From: Ulva prolifera
Lineage: Eukaryota; Chlorophyta; Ulvophyceae; Ulvales; Ulvaceae
Length of the DNA stretch: 64,000 nucleotides
Reading direction: 5' to 3'
Assembly (NCBI GenBank): GCA_023078555.1
Contig: CM041203.1
Span: 763,481-827,480 of the forward strand
Shown here: positions 32,874-44,432 of the stretch, one piece after another
Numbering within the stretch: the first letter of the stretch is position 1
Layout of the letters: every line of letters begins with the position of its first letter
Notes under the pieces: generated by a model
What the model saw: only the letters and a program-made list of their open reading frames with translations
Told to the model about the DNA's origin: nothing
Database searches by the model: none
Position numbers and translations under genes: made by a program

Positions 32874-33593
32874 CTAGTGTACAATTCGAAGCATGTGCGA
32901 GCAGCATGCCTGTAGAAGAGTGACATCATCTGTGTCATCCCCGTGCAGGTGCAGCGGCCGTGGCCGTTTCATGTTGGCGGGCTGGGCACATCTCTCGTGG
33001 CCGTGGGCCGGCAAGCCATCTAAGTGCTGCAGCACAGCAGAGTTGGCGGGACCCTCCTCGTCTGTGGCAACAGCAGCACCCTCGCTGTGCATGGGTGCAG
33101 ATGCGCAGCCGGACGCCTGCCTTGCAGCAGGCATCTCGACTGCACTTGTGTCTGGGGCTGCCAGGGGTAGGCCGAAGACAGGCAAGCACGGATTAGTCCC
33201 GTGGAGACTGCTCTGGCGGAAGCTTTCAGGTGCCCTGTGGCTGGTGTTCATGGAGGTGTGGAAGATGGATGCTTGGGGGTTTCGCTGGTGTGCTGAAACA
33301 GCAGGCTCGGGCTGGGTTTTGGATGATAAAATGGGGAGGGAAAAAGGTGGCCATTTGCGCTTCCCCGAGGGCTGCGAATGGAACGGGCTGCTGGACATAT
33401 TGTCGTCCATCGCTGCGGTCGAGTGCTGTGCAGCTGTGGAGTGATGTGCAGAGGCTCGAGATGCCCAGACCGGACGGCTGTAGGTAGACTGCCTCGACGA
33501 GAATTCAGACTCCCCGGTCTGGTTGAATTGATCGTTCTCGTCCTGTGCGCTCCAATGTTCGATCTCCTGCATTGCTGCTTCCTCCTGCAGCAC
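32874..33593 (-). CDS. Probable N-terminal exon of the SNF2-like gene
   Basis: A long minus frame opening after a CTGCAG acceptor, with in-frame ATGs (MQEIEHWSAQ, MDDNMSSSPFHSQPSGKRK). Ser/Gln/Pro-rich with basic KRKW and KRPRP patches that resemble nuclear signals. It lies just upstream of the SNF2-like exons in the same orientation and a GTCACT donor near its end would be in phase with the exon at 32540. The joint is inferred; it could be a separate gene. Confidence 0.4.
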   Translation of the reverse strand: MLQEEAAMQEIEHWSAQDENDQFNQTGESEFSSRQSTYSRPVWASRASAHHSTAAQHSTAAMDDNMSSSPFHSQPSGKRKWPPFSLPILSSKTQPEPAVSAHQRNPQASIFHTSMNTSHRAPESFRQSSLHGTNPCLPVFGLPLAAPDTSAVEMPAARQASGCASAPMHSEGAAVATDEEGPANSAVLQHLDGLPAHGHERCAQPANMKRPRPLHLHGDDTDDVTLLQACCSHMLRIVH

Positions 33594-33659
33594 GGGCGAC
33601 AGGACTGAGAAAGTACAGATGTGGAGATTGGCGGATATGCATATTGGGATCATCTGCAC

Positions 33660-35095
33660 GAGATCAATTGAACATCATCAATTAGAAGCACGTATGGCAA
33701 GCATCGACGAAGCCCTGCGGTCGTCGGTGACCACTCCTGTATGCTTATGGACCTAGGCGTGGTCAAGCTGTTTCACACTGCGCCAAGGCAAACACAAGCG
33801 TGATGCACAGACTAGTATAATTGCAGTCTGTACAGCTAATTTGGCATGTTGTGTTCCCTCGTTGGCCCTGCTGTGTCGGCGAGGCTGTGGGGCCCATGAG
33901 CATCGGCAGGATCCACACGCAAGGGTGGTTATGCTGGCAATCAAGCATGCCTCACGTAAGGAAATATCACATTTAGCATTTATGAACGAGGCTGAGGCGC
34001 ATGGCACAGTGGAGTGTCAGCGCTCCGCAGCTCCAGCATGCTGAAAATCGCCGCAGCGAGACGTGCTGGCACGCATCAGTGAGGGCTTACCCGCATTTGA
34101 GTATGCAAAAGCTGGTATTTGGGCATGTGAGTGGAGTCATATTGTCCAACCTTTCGAATGCAGTGCAGGTTGGAACGCACCCGTACGGACCGTTAAACCT
34201 GAAGAAAGCACATTGCTACACTGGCCAAATAATGAGGAACAATTTTGCTAGACACTGTATGATGTTCTATAGCGGACGCTTCACTTGTAGAACATGGGAT
34301 TGCGCAGCGTCTCACCCGGTTTGGAAGCAGAGATGACGGCCGACAATAAGAATCATACGAACGAACACCGAATACAATCATGGACTGGAGGTGCCATTGT
34401 ATGTTGGGGATACAACTGTGCAGTTGGGGAAAGAGATGCCATGCGTTTAGATACTGGATACTGTGTCATATCTCGAGCGTCGAAAATATCCCTATAGATC
34501 CCAGAACGGTCCATCTGCCTGTGATTCAACCCGTGGCCACCAAAATATCCGAATATCGCAACGCGCGCTGTGCACCCAGATGTGGATTTTCAGACGTACA
34601 TCCGGGGACGCCACAGCTTCGCATTACCACCTAGCTGTGGAAGTGACGGCGCACGCTCAGGCCAGATCCATGTCCGATGAATGTGCGCTGTGCCCAACAC
34701 CAGCTCGCCGGCTATGGGGCAGATACTTGTGGTAGGCTCAATGGTATCTCTGCGAGATATGTTCTAGAGTTTACTGATTTGCGAATCTAAGTATCTCGTT
34801 CCAGCCCCATTGAGATACTTGGTCAGCGGAGTGGTGGAGATTTGGGGCACGCCTCCCACTAGAGATTCTGGGCGGATACAGAGGCACCACGGACAAATCT
34901 TCGCCGTCAAGAAGTCACATGTGTACACCGTGCTCTGTTGCACCCACTCGAGACAATTGACTCGACCTCGTGCATGGATACCACAGAGGTCAGATGCCAC
35001 CAACGGAAGCTCGTGTACCGCTACAGCAAAAATGTATTGTCAAGCTGATCATCGCAGAGATCAGGCTGTGCAGTGACATGCTGTGCAGTGACCCC
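33660..35095. other. No gene seen
   Basis: AT-richer sequence with only short frames on both strands. No promoter, RNA gene or repeat could be supported. Confidence 0.45.
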
Positions 35096-35365
35096 GGTCC
35101 AATGGGTTGAGGACGGATTAAAAGCTACCCCCTCCGTTTCAGGAGGTCGTGGGTTCGATTCTGCGTGCGCTTTGGGGAATCGAAACGGCCGCACGTGACC
35201 ACCTCGCTTAGCACAGGAGAAGGCCCTGTGAGTTGCGTACGGTCGTCTGAGGGGGGTTTCCAGGTGGTTTACCCCTTCGGCATATGTGGTCCCGTTAATT
35301 CGGAGTTGTCAATGTCCAATAGGATGCGGCTCAGTAAATTTAGATTTACTTTACTTTACTTTACA
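35096..35365 (+). repeat. tRNA-derived SINE, copy 1
   Basis: About 270 bp. The head contains a box-A-like AATGGGTTGAGG and a clear RNA polymerase III box B, GGTTCGATTCT, at 35152-35162. A unique middle follows (ggtttccaggtggtttaccc), then a tail of four TTTAC units. A close copy lies at 57201-57474 in the opposite orientation, which rules out a single-copy tRNA gene. Confidence 0.85.
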
Positions 35366-35771
35366 TATCGCGCGCCGCCGCTGTTCATGACTCACTAGGT
35401 GTGGCAACGAATCCCAATGCTCATCAGCCACAGCATGCGCTCCAACCAATTGTGCACCAGAATTTGCGATGTGAGGCTCCCACAATCAATGGGTATGTTG
35501 GAGCGTGGTCGTTGAAATGACATCGCGGACTCGTGGTCCCACACTACATTGCATGTGTCCTTGCAACAGTTGTGACACATTACACTGCTGGCACTGTGGC
35601 AACCGCCGTTTCTTCAGTTCGTCTATCTGTGAATGCCTCTAAATGTCCACAACTAGCGTCATCAATACCTACGAATTCTTGGCCGGCGTTGCTAGCTTGT
35701 GTTACACCACCAACCTTCGTGTCCAGCAACTGCCAGCGCTCACGCCAAGCAACACCACTTGCAAACGTGTG

Positions 35772-35936
35772 CTACACATACACGTCGCCTTTGCCGTCGC
35801 GGCGCAGGTACACGTCGCACCAGCGAGTGTTGTTGAAGCGCCATTCAGCCACGCCCGGGGCGTGGTCCTGTATAGTTCCGATCACGCCTGTCCGATGGTG
35901 AAGCTGCCCTGGAGCTTGAGGCATGACGCATTCCAT
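35772..35936 (-). CDS. Short ORF of unknown origin
   Basis: 55 codons from an ATG at 35936. The end (VAEWRFNNTRWCDVYLRRDG) reads like the end of a real protein, and a GTGCGACG donor is embedded in it, so it may instead be an internal exon. Low confidence. Confidence 0.2.
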   Translation of the reverse strand: MECVMPQAPGQLHHRTGVIGTIQDHAPGVAEWRFNNTRWCDVYLRRDGKGDVYV

Positions 35937-36439
35937 CGGCCGCCGGAGCCAGAATCAATTGTGTGAATGCTTGATCCTGGGATTTGCATAAACCTCTACA
36001 ACAAGAGAGTCAGCGGTGAGCAAACGCGGACGTAGAGACTCCAATTGTGCTGACGAAGATGGTGACCAGATTGACCGCCTGCCATACCACAGGACCCCCA
36101 GATCGGGCATCACGCCTCAGCACTCCAAGCGGCGGACAGATGAATCAAATACCCAAAAATCATCATTCATCACACAATGAGCCACGACAATCCCTGAGCA
36201 GGACTCGGCCGGAACAACAATTGGGGGGCGAAGCAGAGGCGCAGCTGTGCTCAAGGGACCGCCGAACGACCGCAAGACGTCCGGCGCAGGCTCCATTGCA
36301 GCCTCACCACACACCTGCACCCCCACGCCACACACAAAGGCCGCGATAAGGCGGGCGCAGGCACCCTGCACCTGAGCTTAGCCAGCCTGCAAGGCCATGG
36401 CCGGATTGCATACACGGCAGCTCACGAAGCACCAGCACC

Positions 36440-36661
36440 ATGGACGGGGAAACCCGGCAGTTCAACAACGCCGTGCCAGGGGCATCTCGCATAATACGCA
36501 GGAGCTCGGTCCGGAGGAGCTTGACTCAGCTAGCAGCTGGCATCGGCGGCGGGTTGACAAGCGGGCAGGGCAGTGCAGCAGCTGCACCGGAGCTCAACAG
36601 CATGGGCGCCCCGTTGGCCGTAATGCAGGCAGTCCACGCCAGCACAGCACAGCAGCGGTGA
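36440..36661 (+). CDS. Short hypothetical ORF
   Basis: 73 codons from an ATG, Ala/Gly/Gln-rich with a basic stretch (SRIIRRSSVRRSLTQL). A following frame (GAANVVFGPRNVRKPKDITT, 36671-36730) could belong with it, but no splice of plausible length joins them. The minus strand has an equally long frame over 36526-36879. Uncertain on either strand. Confidence 0.2.
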   Translation: MDGETRQFNNAVPGASRIIRRSSVRRSLTQLAAGIGGGLTSGQGSAAAAPELNSMGAPLAVMQAVHASTAQQR

Positions 36662-37261
36662 CTACAGGTGTTCAGGGGCGCCGCAAACGTGGTATTCGGC
36701 CCTCGGAATGTGCGGAAACCGAAGGACATCACAACGCATGGGAGCGAGGCAGGCAGGGCCACAAGCTGGTCCCTCCCCTTCCTGCACATGACTGCCTGTC
36801 TCACCGCCCAACTGGTGCACACACATGCAACGTTTCCTGAGACTCCAGACGACGAGTGCTGCCTCAGAGCCACTGGCACACTTGACCAGATCGCCCGATG
36901 ACATGAGGGGGACTAGGCCTGCTGTCGGGGCTATACATAGCTGACAGTCAGATGCCGTGACTGTGACCTGAGTACAAGCGTGAGGAACCTGGAGACATGT
37001 GCAAGGGTCATTGCATAGTAGAACACCGGAGCATGTTGGCGAGGAGTTGTTCGCAAACATGAGGATCAGCACGCTGAACAAACAAATACGGGGCGCAATG
37101 CTGACGGGACAGTGGCATGCCAGGAGACGCATCAATATTGTGCATGTATGGTACGATTGCTCAAGGCGGCATCCGCCCCTCGAGACACTCACACGACAGA
37201 AGCATGGCTCCCTACACACCAAGTCTGCCCTATGGATCTGTGTCTTTTGCTGCGCCGGTGC

Positions 37262-37385
37262 TGGGTTTTTTTTTTTGGGCGTGGTGGGTGTCGCGTGCGT
37301 GGGTGTCTATGTGTTTGCTTCGTTTGTTTGTTTCTTTCGCGGTGCTGCCTGCCTTGCTGCCTTTGTCCTTGTACCACACCAAGTC
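37262..37385 (+). repeat. G/T-rich dispersed repeat, short copy
   Basis: Starts in a T run, then gggcgtggtgggtgtcgcgtg and ends gcggtgctgcctgcc followed by TTTGTCCTTGTACCACAC. The end matches the longer copy ending at about 38488. Confidence 0.65.
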
Positions 37386-37664
37386 TGCCAGAAATGGCTC
37401 AACGAAGGCGTCTCTGTGATGCTGTGATCGGCACGCCTGGCGACTCACTGCACAAACTCTGACGATCATGCGCAGGTGAACATCAGCAGAAGCAGGCATT
37501 GACATTGCTGTCAACAACATGTCACACACTATCAATACGATGTCTGCCGCTAACACGGTCCATCGGAAGCACATGTCAGCTGCTTGCTTCAGGCCATGAT
37601 GGATGGCAGCATAGTATTCGTGGCGAAGAGCGAGGACTCAGGAGAGATTCGGGAATGAAAGCTG

Positions 37665-37836
<172 letters not shown>

Positions 37837-38084
37837 AGGCGCCCCCGCTGCCCCGCTGATGGCGCGTCATGCGGGCAAGGCAGTTTTGACGGGGCTGCCG
37901 GTCCCGTCCGATGACCTCACGCCGCTCACAGGCCACCCGGCCTGAGCGGCCCTGCGCGCCCGCCCGGGCTGCATGGTAGGCAGTCGCCGCTGCGTGTGCG
38001 CTCGTGGCCTCATCCGCTTTGTTGTGATGGCGGCTCGGGCGTGCCGCGCTGCGCTGGTGTCTTCCCCGTGCGCCTGCGTGTGGC

Positions 38085-38488
38085 CCGCCGTTGGGGCGCG
38101 GCCGGGTAGTGTGGGCGGGCTGGGCTGGACTTTGGGGGTTCCGGGTGTGGGTTTGCGGGCGTGCGGGGTGGTGGGCGAGGGTTGGGCTTGGGGGGTTGTG
38201 GTGGGGGAGGCGGGGGCCTCCCCGGGCTGGGGGTTGTTGCGGTCTCGCTGTTTGTTTTGCTGGGCGGCCTTGGCTGCTTGTGCTTCCGGGGCTCGTGCGC
38301 CTGGCTGGTGGGCGGGGTTCGGGTAGGGTGGGCGTGGGCGTGTGTGTGGCTGTGTCCGGCGCGGGTGCTTCCGTTGCGTGGGTGTTTTGGTGTGCGCTTC
38401 GTGTGGCTTGCTGCGTGGTATGCGGTTCCCCTGGTTCTTGCTTGCGGTGCTACCTGCCTCGCTTGCTTTGTCCTTGTAACACACACAC
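38085..38488 (+). repeat. G/T-rich dispersed repeat, long copy
   Basis: About 400 bp with strong G/T bias on the + strand (gtgggcgtgggcgtgtgtgtgg) ending in gcggtgctacctgcctcgc, TTGTCCTTGTAAC and a short CA tail. No coding potential. It is the longest of five related copies (near 0.55, 37.3, 38.3, 50.7 and 57.6 kb). Confidence 0.7.
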
Positions 38489-38565
38489 CAGGCGCTGATT
38501 CAACAGAAAGAGATCTACAGCATGTTGAAGACGCAGCTTAGCTCAGCCATGGTCGAGATCATATA

Positions 38566-41383
38566 TCAGCACTGCTCAACTATTTCCCATCCACTCACTC
38601 CTGTACTGGCCAGCTCTGCAGACGACAGGCTGCCAGACACCATGACAGGGCTGCTGCCAGCGCCAGCTGCGCATGCTTGCTCCGGAGCGGCTTGACTTTC
38701 CTGGCTGATGCCATCAGCAGGTGCTACATCATCATCGCCTAGGTCGCCCGAGACCCTGCCTTGTGGCATGCTACCGATGATGACCCCTCGCTCCCCATCA
38801 GTATCATTTTCTTCAGATCCCCAAGAACAATCACAGTCGTGGTCCTGCACGTCTGGAAGGCTTCCAAGAGACAGCAGCGGGCTCCTCGAGAAGGAACCAG
38901 AGAGCTCTTGTACCTGCAGCACTTGCTACCCTCGAGTCTACACACACAAGGCACATATGGCCACATTGCAGCAAGCAAATCACTGTGCCAGGGGGCGCCA
39001 CAATACTCTTGTTCTCCGCCCTGCCAAAAATGCACAGGCACATCACCACTGTGTAGCCTCCATGCACGCCAGGCCTCGCAACCGCACCCCTCAAGGTTCA
39101 CGGCCTCACGCAGCCTCAAGCAGCTTATCCACTCGCTGACCATCTGGCAGGCCAACCGCTATCCGCATACATCTCAAAAGGCATGGCCAACAGACCCGAA
39201 TCATCCATACACAGGCACGTCACCGAGCGGACCCACACGCTGCCCGCCACAGTCGTCTGAGCACCTATGTGTAGGACTCCGTGAGTGCATCAACCCTGTT
39301 CGCACTCTGCCGCAAGCAAGTCACATCCAGATATGCAACAACTCAACCAAGCAGCGCCATCGATGACAGCGGGAGGGGCACAGCGCAGCCGCAACCACAC
39401 GGTATCGCAGCACCCAATGCACCCTGACACAGCATGCGCAGCGCGGCAGGGCCCCGCACCGCCTCGGCCAGCCGGTCGACGTCCGCGGCAGAGCGGCAAT
39501 AGAAGCCGAGCGCCATCGTCGAGTCGATGGCGGCGATCGGCACGCACTGCACCCCGAGCGGCCGGTGCGTCGCGAGCGCGCCGGGCTCGCTGTCCGTCGC
39601 TTGCATGACATGCGGATCCATGCAGATCAGGCGGTCCCCCTGCAGCCATTGCCAGACCTCAGCCCGCACATGCACCACTCGGCGCCCAGCATTTGCACCT
39701 CTCCCTTGCCAGCACGCTCCTGCGTTGCACATGCTGGCACTACCACCAGGGTATGGGTGGAAATTACAAGGACTAAGATGGCAGATGGACAGCTATAGCT
39801 GTGGCATTGCAGCGGCTGAGGCAATCCTGATGGGCAGTGATCGTCGCAGGGTCAGCCCAGCAGGCGTGTCTCAGCACAAGCATATCAAGGATCTGGTGCG
39901 GGAGGCGGCTGCACCTGGAAGCCCATGAAGTAGTAAGAGTGGCCCGGGCGGCCGCCGACGATGCCGACCGAGTGCGGCCACCGCAGGATTGCCTTGAGCT
40001 GCTGCGTGTACACGCTGTTCAGGCGCTCCACGCCGAGGACGACCGGCACAAGCGCGAGCAGGCCGAGCGGTGCCGCGGCGCCGCCGTTCGTATCCGACTC
40101 CGGCGGGCCACACGTCTGCGGCTCGAGTCCCTGCTTCAACCTGCAGGTGCGCCAGGATGTGCGGATGCGCCTGGCCTGGCAGGTGGCGGGGGCAGAGATG
40201 CCTGGCAGGCTGCGTATATATGTTGTACTATATTCATGGCCTCTGGTGCCTGCCCGCCGCACGAGCAGGCACTGTGTTGTTTGCGCTCATGCACAGGCAT
40301 GCTGTAGCCTACCATGGCTTTGTGGCCATTGCACGCCACGACCCGTAGATATCACGCCGGGTGCAGAATCACATACACAGCAGCGTGTTATGGGGGTGAA
40401 GCTTGAAAAGAATGCAGTGGGCAGTCGTTGTGGCATATGGTCACTGTGAGTTTGAAACTACATCCACACATCTAACGGCTGGAGACATGACGATGGCCAG
40501 GTGCTTGTACAGATGTTGGTGCTGCTGCGGTGCACTGCGTATGTGGCCTGGGGCAGGCCAGCGTTGCCATGCATGTGCCAGACGGGTTCACACCTAGCAG
40601 GGTCGATGCATGGTGCGCCTCCTCCGCTCTCAATGACTGTCACACGCAAGCTATCTGGACATCGTTCGGCGGCGATGTCTGCTACAGTCCGGCAGAGTGC
40701 ATACGGGCCCATCCACCGCCCGGGCACTAGCCCGTATTTGGCTCCAGTGGCACAGATCGAGTGTATTGAAAAACACGGCTCAGCACTGTCATGGAAACGC
40801 GACACCACATGTTGACGTGTTGCGGTTTGCTCGGGTTCTGCTGTGTCAGTGGAGCGGCCCAGCAGATGCATGAGGAGAGCCTGCAGACAGCAAAGCCATC
40901 ATCAAGATCAGGGGGGGCTTGCAGTGGGTGGCGTGCTGTACAGCATGATCCTTGGCTGAACCCACACCTGGGCAAGTAGCATTTGGCAGCTTCGCAACGT
41001 GCACCCCCAGCCAGCATCGCCAGTCAGTTGGTCCTCTCCTGCAGATCCAGGAGTGGAGTTGCCTCACATGTGCAGAGCACAGGTGGCCCTAGCGGCTGCT
41101 TGTATGCTGTGAGGATGCGCACCCAATGGTGAGAATCCGGTGCGATATGAGAACCATAACCTTGCCGACAGGTCTTCTTCGAACTGGGACAAGACCGCAG
41201 TCATGGCATCCTCATCCTGAATGGAGCGAGTGATATTGTCACACGAATGCACTGCAGCGCCTGAAATCCACAGGAAAAGGAACAGGTAGGCACCTGCTCA
41301 TCTTGGCTGTTAGTTTGATCGCCTGTTGTGTCTGGATACATCTTCGCAAGCAAGCAGACAGGCTCGCTGGAAGAAATTGTCAC
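38566..41383 (-). CDS. ATG4: Autophagy cysteine protease ATG4
   Basis: Cytosolic protease that processes and delipidates ATG8. Exons 41383-41294, 41216-41123, 41038-40968, 40880-40594, 40140-39915 and 39639-39423 join in phase. Seen: SSEPVCLLAKMYPD, LSARLWFSYRTGFSPLG, then GDAGWGCTLRSCQMLLAQAL with the catalytic Cys, SIHSICATGAKYGLVPGRWM, ALVPVVLGVERLNSVYTQQL, PHSVGIVGGRPGHSYYFMGF, RLICMDPHVMQ with the catalytic Asp and His, and STMALGFYCRSAADVDRLAE. A last exon ending at 38566 is acidic and finishes GVSGWEIVEQC, whose WEIV fits an ATG8-interacting motif like the C-terminal FEIL of human ATG4B. The join to that last exon and the 5' start are unresolved. Donors include GTGCGC, GTGTGG, GTGTGA and GTGCAG. 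Confidence 0.92.
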
Positions 41384-42325
41384 CTGCAGACTGACACGAT
41401 GCAGGCAACTTCACTCGAGATGCCGGGCTCCCGATGAAAGAGCTATGTTGAACGCACCTTGCTGATTCTAGATATACCGAGTGCGGTGGAAAGTGTATTG
41501 CAAGTATACCGGTACGCTTCGTGAAAGCTCAACAATGTGCGTTCGCTGAGGCTCAGCTTGGTGCCGTTGCTGCATGGTGCGCTCTCGCTTGTCTCAGTCA
41601 CTACTTCTCTCATCATGAGTCTATATTGTTTCGTACGGGCGACTTATCGGACAGGCATCGATCATCAGTGGCCGTCACAACGCGCGCCCATCCTTGGTGC
41701 ATCAGACCTTGGGATCGTGGACACCGCAAAGAGTGCTTCTACGCACAGACACTCGATTATAGCTGAGCAGTGCTAGGAAGGAAAATCTTCAAAAGGTTCT
41801 GCTTTCGAGCTATATCACCTCGACAGGTGAGCTTAATTCCGAGTGGGTGATCGCCAGTCGGATGAGGTTTTCAAGATAAATACACGAAAAGAATCACATA
41901 ACATCTTGCCACATCATCTACGAGGTCTGTGCATCCTGTCCACATGACCTTGGCGTTGATGTATGCAAGAACACGCCTCACCTAATGACTCAGCCGTGTG
42001 TCTGGGGGCTCCTTCCGGGCCCTGCAGGGAACCTCCGTCACAAGCAGCTGCAGATAAATGTCCTGTGACATATACTGAAGGCCAAGCTGACTGAATTTCT
42101 TACCACACAGCCTTATGCCGGTCCATGTGGGCTTGCAGTGCGTGCGTGAGATCCCGAGTGCCGACTCTGCGTCTGCCAAACACGTGTAGGATTCCCTGAC
42201 TCCAATCACTAGCCTTCTGGAAACACCTCGCGTCCAAATTAGCGAGTGATCTAACCTCTTAGGTGCACCGAAGCGGAGGCATCGCTGACAGCCCATTTGT
42301 CACCGCGTGTTTTCAGCAGTCCATC
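41384..42325. other. Divergent region between ATG4 and VPS28
   Basis: A minus-strand frame ends at a donor-like GTGCGTTC (41450-41457) in phase with the ATG4 exon at 41383 and may contain its first coding exon. Nothing else recognisable. Confidence 0.35.
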
Positions 42326-43712
42326 ATGGCTGCAGCTAATCTGCTATATGACAGCCATGTGGAACGAAGGTTTGTTGAGGACTGCGCGAGTGTGCCACTG
42401 TCCATTGTGTATACCTATGAAGCTGATTTGGTCGCATCTGTCCATCAACAGCCTGCAGAGCACATGCCAGCAGGTTCCCGGCGCCTTGCAGATCTGTTTG
42501 GGTTACTTAAGGCGATGGAGCTACTTGAAACGGCGTGGATACGGGACAATGTGGACGCGGACGATTACCAACGACTGTGCCAGCGTCTAATTTCGCAGAA
42601 GCGCCTACTCTTCGACGGAGAGTTCAAGGCTAAGGTATCTTCAGCCAAAATATTGCAGCTGTGCTCTTGTATCTGCGCTGGTGTCTCGTATTATGCTCCC
42701 ATGCGATCTTCAGTGAAGTGGAGCCGTGTGCAGATTGGGGACCTGCGTTCATTTGCCAAGGAATACGACATGCACGTCAACAGGGCTATACGCAGGTACG
42801 ATAGAGGAGTTCCAGAAACCATGGAGAGTCTTTCCTCCAAGGGCCAGGATGGCGCTACACTCATAAATGTCACCCAAGACATCCTTGAGTTCAAGGATGC
42901 CATCTTCATGGAGATAACAGATGTTGATATAGTGCGATTCTCCCAGACTTGATGATTCCATGAGGCCTCTCGAAGTGGTACCCACCGCTCTGTTATTGTC
43001 CTCCTTGCGGATGAGCTGTGCATGTGTCTGTCGAGACTGAGAGCAGGCTGTCCGCAAGATGCCGCAGATGTCCTGCCGTGCCAACACGAAAACCACCCTC
43101 TCTTCATCCGCAGTGATCCGACAGCAGTACAGATATCCGTCTGCGGAGTGTACTCATCCACCCGCTGATCGCATGTTCTTTTCTCGAAGTGGACAGCGAG
43201 CGGGCTCGACCATGTCTACATCCGCCAGCTTGCAAAGCAAGTCGCTATTTGTGCCAAGCGCCACCACCCCACCATGCTATGGTATTACTGTTGCATATAG
43301 GTATCTGCGGTATATACATCCGTCCGCTGGCAAGTGCCGGCGCCAAGACAGCGGGCGTCGCTGAGCTGAGCTGACTGCAGCTGTGCGATGACGCGGACGG
43401 ACGAACTCATGCGCAGCATGAGCAGCGCTATAGCGACCGCGCTGATGAAGACACTTTACCACGGTGCAAACACGATTGAGTCTTAACACAAATTGTTGCC
43501 TGCAGATTATTCCCAGTTTGAACAAGATCGTGCAAGGCTTGCGGGGAGTGTCGGGAATCAAGCCCAATACTCCGCAGCTTGAAAAGTTATTGAGCTGGCT
43601 GGGAAGGCTTCAAAATAGACCGGTACACGAGAAACTGACGAAAGACGAAGCGCGAGAGCTCGGTTTCGACGCCCAATCCATGTTGGACTGCTTGAAGTCT
43701 ACTGTCTCGTAA
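42326..43712 (+). CDS. VPS28: ESCRT-I subunit VPS28
   Basis: Part of the ESCRT-I complex that sorts ubiquitinated cargo into multivesicular endosomes. Exons 42326-42634, 42734-42931 and 43506-43712 join to 237 residues (human 221). N-terminal core: LYDSHVERRFVEDCA, RRLADLFGLLKAMELLETAW, DDYQRLCQRLISQKRLLFD, then LRSFAKEYDMHVNRAIRRYD. The C-terminal four-helix domain that binds ESCRT-II is IIPSLNKIVQGLRGV to KLLSWLGRLQNRPV and FDAQSMLDCLKSTVS. About 20 residues between FVEDCA and HMPAGSRR have no counterpart in the family and are flanked by GTGTGC and TGCAG in matching phase, so a 62-bp in-frame intron is possible. Donors otherwise GTATCT and GTGCGA. TGTAA lies at 43802. Confidence 0.9.
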
Positions 43713-44432
43713 TTTCGAAGACTGTCTGATGGTAATCTAGGCTAGGGACAAGCAGGCAAACACTGCATGTGACTGAGAAACAGTTTATTCATTGAGGCCT
43801 GTGTAAGCGCGGCCGGGTGAGAGCCGACCTGACGTGCGAATCGGCAGCTCGCACCATGTGAGTAGAGTGTGCGAACGGTGCGAGTGGCCACAGTGGCGTT
43901 CATCATGCCGCTACTGCCGATCCGCAATGTTGTGAACAGCGTGTACACAATCGCCGTCCATGCGGTAGGCGACACCATTCATCAAACTCGTACCTGCTGC
44001 ACTACAATCAAACGCGTGGATGCTCCACACACATATTGCAAGCGCCATATATGCCTTGCCGTGCACATTGCCGCAATCGTGGTATGACACCGACACAACG
44101 CGCATGGCAAGTTAACACTCCTATTTTAGTTTGTTAGATGCGTCCACTGAGTCCACTGCATCCGCATGGTTTCAGCTGAGCACGTTAGTGTTGAGGTCAG
44201 GTCTGTGCCAATCACAACATGGCCGCAGCAAGTATCGATACACAGCTCCATTCGCTCATACAGAGCTTGCAGGAGCCCCTCACATCGCGGATTCAGGTGC
44301 TGGAGAGTCAGGCGCGAAGCTACGAGCGTATGTGAGCCCCCAACCACCATTTTCCCTGTGCCTACGCAATGATGGACCTCGTCGGTGATAAAAGGCAGCC
44401 TCACAAGCTATGTCACTGTTCACAGGTTGCGA
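43713..44432. other. Intergenic, no gene seen
   Basis: Contains a TGTAA at 43802-43806 for VPS28 and the likely promoter of NAD kinase. A CACAG just before the chosen kinase ATG could be an acceptor, so a further 5' exon may lie here. Confidence 0.4.

Noticed and set aside
35096-35170. Functional tRNA gene
   Set aside because: Box B is good but the cloverleaf is incomplete, and the sequence continues into a 270-bp repeat found twice; it is a SINE head.
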